Program-made: the position numbers and the translations under genes
In this document: positions 1-5,336 of the stretch, in pieces
Numbering within the stretch: the stretch's first letter is position 1
Layout: each line of letters opens with the position of its first letter
The notes under the pieces: model-generated
What the model was told of the DNA's origin: nothing
Databases searched by the model: none
The model's input: the letters and a program-made list of their open reading frames with translations, nothing else
NCBI GenBank assembly: GCA_023247135.1
Contig: JAHFHB010000153.1
Coordinates: forward strand, 1-5,336
Direction of reading: 5' to 3'
DNA length: 5,336 bases
Source: Candidatus Omnitrophota bacterium
Lineage (GTDB): Bacteria > Omnitrophota > Omnitrophia > Omnitrophales > Aquincolibacteriaceae

Positions 1-1020
1 CGGGAGAAATGGCTTTCAACTGATCTAGTGACAAGTCCAGCAATCTTTCACGCTCCGCCTCGTAACTGAAGGGGCCGGCTTTGGAGCGCCCCGGCCAATT
101 TTCTTCAATTTGACGCAGTAAGCGCTCGCGAGTCGCGTAGTAGTCAATGTCTTCCGTTAATTCCTGCGCAAGAGCCAGCGGTGATTTGCTCTCTCCAGAG
201 TCTTCATCCCCATCTCCCAGCCACCGAGGGTAGTAAGAACGCTTTAACGAATCTAGCTGGGCATCGTCTCCGAACTTCCGAACGGCAAGCTGTTCGATTT
301 CTTCTTTCAAGGTTGTCCAGACATCAGCGATACGCCTATTGGCAATGTGGCGCGCTAATCCCCAAACGCCTTGCGGACTTAACTCTTCTCTGCGAGCACT
401 GTCTAAATCATAGCCCCGGGCCGCCAGAACACGTTTCACGCGCTCTTTAACGCTTTGAAGCAAAGCACTGCGCGGAATTTCAACGCCTATTTGTTTGAGT
501 CGGGGCTCAAGCTCAATGGAGTCGGACGTCACCCGGGGATAAACATGCCGTTGGAGCAATAAATCCAGAATCGCGTCGCCTTCGAGACCGCGAGCCTTGG
601 CTTGTTCAAAAAGCGTACGATAGCTGTCCACCATATCAGAATGAATTAAATAACCCTGTGTCTGTCTACGGATTGTCATCAGAGTCTGCCACTGGGCAAA
701 CTCTTTCTCAGAGGCGGTCTCGGCCATTTGTACATCCAGTAAATTCAGGCGTTTCTCAGAGGACACATACGAGGCGCTTGCACTAAGCGCATTCACGACT
801 GATGAAAATCCGGTTTCAGCCGCCTGCACATTTTCAAACACGGTCTGGGGGATGCGTCCGGCCTGAGCGGCCGCCTGAAAAGCTGTCCGCAAACTTCGTA
901 AGCTCGCTGAGGCCAAACCCTCTTGACCATAGTAATCAAATTTCTTTTCTGGCCATTCGGCTAAAATATTTAAAAGACGCCGTACATTATCGGTGTCTTC
1001 GGCCGTCATGGTCGCAGCGG
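1..1020 (-). other. Segment of the giant gene with shifted leucine codon use
   Basis: In the coding frame I count 12 TTA (Leu) codons among the 340 codons of this segment, against 10 in the remaining 1438 codons (1021-5335), roughly a fivefold difference per codon. The encoded region (residues about 1439-1778) is helical, charged and Cys-free like the rest. The shift starts soon after the linker and the third RSEMRT, so the gene may be a mosaic in which this module has a different history. A local composition effect is the alternative. Confidence 0.5.
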
Positions 1021-4000
1021 CTTTGCCTCCATACGGCACTAGCCCGGCACTGGCAAAGGTCTTCAAGGCATTGCGCCGGTTCGCGATTGAAACCCGTGGG
1101 GCTCCAACAAGTATGTTAAGCCCGGCCCTCACCCACCGCAGGGCCCAGGGACCCACTCCCCAAAACCCGCTCTGCGCCGCTGCTTTTACGGGGACTTCCG
1201 GAGTGACAACTGCGGGCTGCGAAGGTTCCTCGGGCGGCTCAGTGCGCATCTCGCTCCGAGCGGGATTAAACGGGGTCTGACTGATCAATGCGCGAACGGC
1301 CTTGATGACTTCGAAACGCTCATCGCCTGAAAGATGTCCCCAGATGAATTTAGCCTGTAGCGCAGTTTTGTCTCGTTGCTGGATTCTACGTTCTAACTGT
1401 TCATTGGGATTTTTGGGGTCGATCGAAATTTCACGCACGACATGCGCCATCAAAGCCAGCCGGGCCACCGCTTGCTCCTGCGTTTTGGCCGTCATGGCTC
1501 CTGCCGCTTGCGGCGTTTCCGGAAAAAGAATTGCCTTGAGATTTTCGATGGGAATTTCATAGCCTTCCAGCATGGGCCGGTAAACTTCCAGGGCAGATTG
1601 AACATCGTTCTTATGCTCAAAAGACCAGCGCGCCATTTCAGTGAGCAGGGATACCAGCCAGCCGGAGCGCATGATGTTTGTTTCCGGCATCACAAGGGCA
1701 AGGCGTGTGCGAATTTCTTCCTGCTGTTTAAATCTGAACTGAATCAAGTCACGCTCTATGCGCTGCGCCGCCTTTTCATAAACCCTGCCCAAGGCAGCGT
1801 TCAAAGCACCGCCGCGGCGCTCAAAAAAGCCCGCGTAATTTTCTTCCAGAAGTACTTGTCCGGATCTAAAAAGATATTGAAAAAATGGATCCTTGATAAA
1901 TCTGATGTTTGCCCGATAGAAAGCTTGAAAGCGTCCTAATCCCAAAACCGTGAGCAACCGGCTCAGCCCGCCAAATTTATTTTCCTCAAGATCCGCATAA
2001 AGATTCTCAAGCCTTTCAAATGCCGTCAAAATGCCCGGAGAATCGGGGGCTTGTTTAAGCATGGTGTACAAACCTGCTTGAATCCGGTAATCCTTTGGCA
2101 AGGCGGCGCGGTCCTCAGGCTTCTTCTCCCGGCCTAACAAAGTCTGGTCGATACGCAGCCGGAACCGGAGCGCATCGAGCAACGCTCCGCGGAAACCATA
2201 CATCAGAAAAGTATCTTGCGGCGTATTGCGCTTCTCCACGCGGTTGTAATGTCCGGCAATCACGGCGATATATTCATTGTTGCCGCTCGAAAAAGCAGTT
2301 TTCAGCGCGGCACCGAGGAGAGTCCTCATAAGAAAAATAGTACGGTAAATACTTTTTTCATCCATGCCCTGTACAAAAAACTTTTCCAGTGCGCCGGTGA
2401 TAATCCTTGCCTCTTTATCGCCTTCCGCTAAGGACAGGATCATCAGCAGCCCGACACCAATCTCTACACGGTCATGCAAAATCGCCAGCGTTTCGAGAAA
2501 TTGCCGGCCTTCCTCTTCGCTGAAACTGGGCAATTCGCGGGCTAATTGACGCAGTAACTTATTGGGATGGTGAACCGCAAAGAAGTGCTGAATCAGTCGG
2601 TCCACCCGCTCGCTGGTGCGCATCTCGGAGCGCAGCGCCCCTTCCCCCTCCCTGCCCTCCCCCGCATTGCGGGAGAGGAGAGAAATTTTTCCTTCTCCCT
2701 TGTTTGCAGAAATGGAAACAACTTTTTCCCCTCCCCTGTTTACGGGGGAGGGCAGGGTGGGGGCGGCAACACGAAAATCAGTTCGCATCTCAGAGCGCAC
2801 GGCCCCATCCTCTTCGCCCGTATCATCCAGATAACGGAGCTGAATACTTTCAACCTTGTTGATGACGGCCTGCTGAAGCATGGCGGCAAACAGATGTGCG
2901 GTTAACGGAATGGGTTCGCCGCCGTTGTCACGCTCAAGAATAAGCTGCCGGCCATGAACAGCAATGGGCATTTGGCGAATCTCTTCCCGGTCAATCGCCA
3001 AAATCGTATTTCTAAAATTGGGCCAGGTATGCCTGTCATCCGGTTTAAAGCGCAGTTGGTTTTGAGGAATCCCCGCTTTCTGGGCAATGCCGTTGAGCAG
3101 TTCTTGAAAAAGATTGAGGTAGCCCGTAAATCCTTCGGGAGTAAAATCAGGCAGGTCTTCGCCAAACACATAATCATGCTCGGGTGATTCCCAAACTGCG
3201 GCCAGTTCTTCTTCATACGGGGTTAGTTCAATTCCCGCCTTTTGTTTTTTCCAGGCCCGGTACGCTAGTTCCGCCGCGTGATAAAAACGGACTTGCTCGG
3301 CAAATTCCGACTCGAACATACTGCCTTCCGGCGTTGAAGTATCGACGGGATAATCCAGGCTGAGGTCATCGTGCCGGTCGGCGCTGTCAAAATGCCCATC
3401 CAGGTGATCCCCGCCATGGATGAGAAAACCAACCGCTTCAAATTCGGGTGGGTACTGTGCGGGCCAATTCTCATCCGGCAGAACATACGGACGCGCCAGA
3501 AAATTGGTCAGTCCGATATGAACCAGCGGCGTCTCCAGAGCCCCGCTCAGGGTCAGCTGAAACCACAACCGGCGGGCCGCCGGCGGCTGTTCCGCCATAT
3601 CCGGAATTTTATCCTGGGCCACCAGCTCTTTGACCGTCCGGCGCACAAGCTCCAAATAGGTTTCGGGGTCGCGCGCGTACGGAAAATAGACGAATCCTCT
3701 CACATTTTCATCCGGAAAACTTTGGGAAATCGCAAGGCTAGCGCGGGCCCTCAAGGCATACTCATCGCGCAGGTAGTCATGAATCAAACTCAACTGGGTT
3801 TGCGTGATCTGGTCGTGCAGAAAGTGCAGTTTGCCGCCAAAAGTGGTTCCGCCGGCGGCGCGTTTTTCACGTTTCAAATATTTCTTGAGATTCTCTTTGA
3901 GGCCCTCAAACACAGCGCCGTTAGGGGCTTGCCCGGGATGTTTGCGTTCCCAGCCGCGTAAGTCCATCAAGAGCATCGTCTGGGCCGCTGGGGAAACCTC

Positions 4001-5336
4001 GTTCAAACCCAATGGCGCCAGTGACTCAAACACAACATCCCGCTGCATCCGTTTTCGGTCATCCTCATGCTTGGCAAAATAAGCGGCAAGCAGGGCTTCC
4101 GGCGCCATTCCACCGGGCCGCCTGCCCTCGGCCAGCTCCTGAAACTGAGCCGCGTACTCTGCATAAGAAATTCCAGAACGAATCAACGCCGAGAATTTTT
4201 GGATCAGTTCCGGATCGCGGTCATGCAGATACGGCAGCAGCCAGGGAATAAAATAAATGGCTTGATGCCGCGAAATTTCTGGCTGCGCCCACGCCAGAAA
4301 AGCCTGTCTGTCCAGATCAAGCGTCTGCAAAATCGCGTGATCTGACGCACCGGGATTCCCCCAGCTGAAATCCGCTCCATGCGCAGCAAAAAAATCAGAA
4401 AACAACGCCAGCAAAACGGAATGCCTGACGTTGTGCTCTTGTTTTGAATCCAGCAGAGTGAGAAATTTTAAATACGCGATGAGCCGCGCGGTCCGCCGGT
4501 CGGGGGTGATGTCAGACTCCCAAAGCTGTGCCAATGCCTTGCGAAACGGCTCCGCCCAGGGCGCGGCCGCGCCATTGAACTCATGCATCAAGTGATCGTA
4601 AAGATCGTTACGCTCCGGATGACGCTCGCTTTGATCGCTCACATGCCACTGCAGAGCGCCTGAATCAGCGCTCAAAAATCGGGGCCAGGCTCTCACCAGC
4701 CCGTCAATGCCCGGTTCTGCCATTCTTTTAAAATCACCCTGGGCCCAGCCGTTGAGAAAAAACCCGGGCTGGCCCGGAATGCCGTGCAACAGTTGCTCGC
4801 GTTGCCACGCTTCCAGATTCCAAAACCAGCGAATATCGCTCCAAATCGGCAAATGGGCGCGCTCAGGCGGCACTTTCGCGCGATTGATTTCTTCGACGAT
4901 TTTCTCGAAGGCTTTCCGGGCCGCCTCCATGACACGCGGATGCGGGTGATCATGATAAATGGCAAGGGTGTAAATAATTTCAGGACTGATCTTGAGCAGT
5001 GCCTCGGCGCTTAAATTCGTAAGCGTTTCCAAAGCGTCAACGGCCAAGGTTGCCTGAGCCTCCGAAAGATTCCGGCCCGTGCGGTTGGAAAGATACCCGA
5101 TGGCAATGGCCGTGGCCAAAAGCGTTTTCCCAGGCATGGAATCAATCCATTGCGTCACTTTCTGAAGCGTCCGCCGGGCCCATTCCTGAGTCTGTTCTTT
5201 CTCTTCAAAGGCATGCAGAATCACGAACAAATCGGGCGCGGCATTGAACACAACCTTGTAATCCTCAAAACGCTCAAGCTCCTCAAGGTTCTTTTTAATC
5301 ACAGGTTCTTCCAGAGTCCGCTCAAAACCCTCGGCG
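1..5336 (-). CDS. Interior fragment of a giant, cysteine-free, helix-rich protein (both ends beyond the window)
   Basis: The frame with codons from 5335-5333 down to 4-2 has 1778 codons and no stop. The other frames carry stops throughout, so this is coding and the gene exceeds 5.3 kb. Many in-frame ATG codons exist, but none can be called the start because the frame is already open at 5336. The translation has amphipathic helical character almost throughout, many Trp, Arg and Glu, and no Cys. Visible parts are a HEAT/ARM-like stretch (residues about 92-152), a Trp-rich stretch (W165, W170, W172, W177, W197, W217, W230), a His/Asp cluster (640-657), an in-frame palindromic repeat (853-900), three RSEMRT hexapeptides (847-852, 902-907, 1360-1365) and a Pro/Glu linker (1366-1388). 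No Walker A, kinase, protease or glycosyltransferase signature and no convincing membrane helix was seen. I do not recognise a family. A structural, surface or secreted role is inferred from size, lack of Cys and modular build. Coding status is near certain; function is unknown. Confidence 0.95.
1172..1240 (-). other. Pro/Glu-rich interdomain linker (residues 1366-1388)
   Basis: Twenty-three residues directly after the third RSEMRT contain six Pro with Glu, Val, Thr and Ala, a composition typical of an extended, unstructured linker. The helical module of residues 908-1359 ends before it. A Trp-rich amphipathic stretch (FWGVGPWALRWV, residues 1391-1402) begins after it. It marks the clearest module boundary in the window. 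Confidence 0.6.
1241..1258 (-). repeat. RSEMRT hexapeptide-coding repeat, copy 3 (residues 1360-1365)
   Basis: The coding strand reads CGG AGC GAG ATG CGC ACT, preceded by Pro-Ala and followed directly by the Pro/Glu linker. It encodes the same six residues as the other copies although Ser uses AGC instead of TCN and the first Arg uses CGG. There is no palindromic insert beside this copy, so the hexapeptide can occur without it. Confidence 0.75.
2615..2632 (-). repeat. RSEMRT hexapeptide-coding repeat, copy 2 (residues 902-907)
   Basis: The coding strand reads CGC TCC GAG ATG CGC ACC. This copy borders the downstream edge of the palindromic insert and lies exactly 165 bases (55 codons) from copy 1. 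It is followed by SERVDRLIQHFF, where helical sequence resumes. Removing one copy together with the insert would rejoin the frame without a shift. Confidence 0.75.
2656..2678. repeat. Inner hairpin of the left palindrome unit
   Basis: Bases 2656-2665 pair with 2669-2678 at 9 of 10 positions (mismatch 2660/2674), with a loop of three bases (ATT). On the plus strand it is followed by AGAGAAATTTTT, which resembles a weak intrinsic terminator, but that strand is antisense here. On the coding strand no U-tract follows it. Confidence 0.65.
2729..2752. repeat. Inner hairpin of the right palindrome unit
   Basis: Bases 2729-2736 pair perfectly with 2745-2752. The loop side adds a possible T-G wobble (2737/2744) and a G-C pair (2738/2743) around TTTA. 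On the coding strand the hairpin is followed by GAAAAAG and not by a U-tract, so it should not act as an intrinsic terminator of the giant transcript. Confidence 0.65.
2780..2797 (-). repeat. RSEMRT hexapeptide-coding repeat, copy 1 (residues 847-852)
   Basis: The 18 bases on the coding strand read CGC TCT GAG ATG CGA ACT. This copy borders the upstream (in translation order) edge of the palindromic insert. It follows an acidic stretch ending DDTGEEDGAV, which looks like a domain edge. It differs from copy 2 at three bases, all third codon positions and all synonymous. Confidence 0.75.
3365..3418 (-). other. His/Asp-rich cluster (residues 640-657), possible metal site
   Basis: Within 18 residues the protein has four His (640, 644, 648, 655) and six Asp (643, 646, 650, 653, 656, 657), in the order HGGDHLDGHFDSADRHDD. 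The surrounding segment (about 545-665) is less helical and richer in Pro, Tyr and aromatic-Gly turns than its neighbours, so it may be a folded beta-containing domain. His and Asp at this spacing can bind divalent metal. The spacing does not match a zinc protease HExxH motif or another named signature that I can identify, so the call is only that of a possible metal-binding loop. Confidence 0.3.
4880..5062 (-). other. HEAT/ARM-like helical repeat segment (residues about 92-152)
   Basis: Two or three consecutive amphipathic helices lie here. They include the stretch HPHPRVMEAARKAFEKIV (residues 129-146), whose pattern of Pro, Arg-Val, Ala-Ala-Arg-Lys-Ala and Ile-Val resembles the second half of a HEAT repeat. 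Family knowledge: HEAT and ARM units stack into solenoids that bind other proteins. Inference: this part of the giant protein may be a protein-interaction scaffold. The match is by eye, and a generic helical bundle is the main alternative. Confidence 0.35.

Larger units (their letters stand above)
2644..2763. repeat. C-rich/G-rich double palindromic element carried in frame inside the giant gene
   Basis: A 21-base left arm (2644-2664) is matched at 20 of 21 positions by the reverse complement of the right arm (2743-2763), with 78 bases between them. Each arm also forms its own local hairpin (2656-2678 and 2729-2752). Two related T5-plus-pyrimidine tracts (from 2686 and from 2723) lie in the spacer. 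The layout is two copies of a small palindrome in inverted orientation, like the REP/BIME arrangement. Such elements usually sit between genes. Here the element is translated as part of the insert (residues 853-900), giving peptides rich in Gly, Glu, Arg and Pro that look unlike the helical protein on either side. The element has no coding capacity for mobility functions, so any movement would need help in trans. Confidence 0.8.

Noticed and set aside
1097..1171. Possible membrane helix after the linker (residues 1389-1413)
   Set aside because: The stretch is Trp-rich and hydrophobic but is broken by two Arg and several Gly and Pro, so an amphipathic or surface helix is at least as likely.
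1442..1939. Plus-strand open frame of 165 codons
   Set aside because: Antisense to the giant frame; the Ser/Arg/Cys-rich, low-complexity style of the translation is typical of a shadow frame.
110..2557. Shared 12-mer TTGACGCAGTAA at 110-121 and 2546-2557
   Set aside because: Both encode the short string LLRQ in the same frame and the match does not extend on either side; this is probably chance or common helix sequence.
2656..2752. GC-rich hairpins as transcription terminators
   Set aside because: On the coding strand neither hairpin is followed by a U-tract, and the frame stays open through them. The plus-strand tract TTTTT at 2686-2690 is several bases from the stem and on the antisense strand.
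2567..2905. Plus-strand open frames across the palindromic element (2567-2905 and 2616-2834)
   Set aside because: They are open because the repeat itself lacks stops in nearly all frames; the Pro/Ser/Gly-rich peptides are the usual artefact of such repeats.
3371..3961. Plus-strand open frame of 196 codons
   Set aside because: It lies wholly antisense to the continuous minus-strand frame, has no recognisable product or upstream signal, and its length is explained by the codon bias of the opposite strand.
2902..4965. Four short minus-strand frames (2902-3216, 3265-3486, 4204-4389, 4693-4965)
   Set aside because: All four are in one other minus-strand phase, overlap the 1778-codon frame and end at stops there; their translations lack the coherent composition of the main frame.
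1..5336. Several adjacent genes instead of one
   Set aside because: There is no in-frame stop anywhere, and no frame change or intergenic gap is needed to explain the sequence.

Overview
The window holds one thing: an uninterrupted reading frame on the minus strand that enters at base 5336 and leaves at base 1. I read it triplet by triplet on both strands. In the frame whose first complete codon is 5335-5333 and last is 4-2 there are 1778 codons with no stop, so this is an interior slice of a protein longer than 1778 residues (residue numbers below count from base 5335). Neither its start nor its stop is in the window. All shorter open frames on either strand are shadows of it. There is no intergenic space, RNA gene, promoter, ribosome binding site or terminator to report.

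Layout in translation order (right to left on the given strand). Residues 1-845 (2801-5335) form a mostly helical, Trp-rich stretch that opens with a HEAT/ARM-like segment and contains a His/Asp cluster near residues 640-657. Residues 846-907 (2615-2800) are a foreign-looking insert: a C-rich/G-rich double palindrome translated in frame and bracketed by two copies of the hexapeptide RSEMRT. Residues 908-1359 (1259-2614) are a second helical module. A third RSEMRT (1241-1258) leads into a Pro/Glu linker (1172-1240). Residues 1389-1778 (2-1171) are a third helical module, whose outer part uses the Leu codon TTA far more often than the rest.

The 1778 residues contain no cysteine at all. That is seen directly and, with the size, the helical repeats and the linkers, suggests a giant exported or surface protein. 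I recognise no catalytic family, so no gene symbol is given. Base composition is moderately GC-rich. Giant genes with embedded palindromic repeats suggest an uncultivated environmental bacterium. Omnitrophota are known for giant proteins and fit best, but this is inference from style and not from a marker gene.
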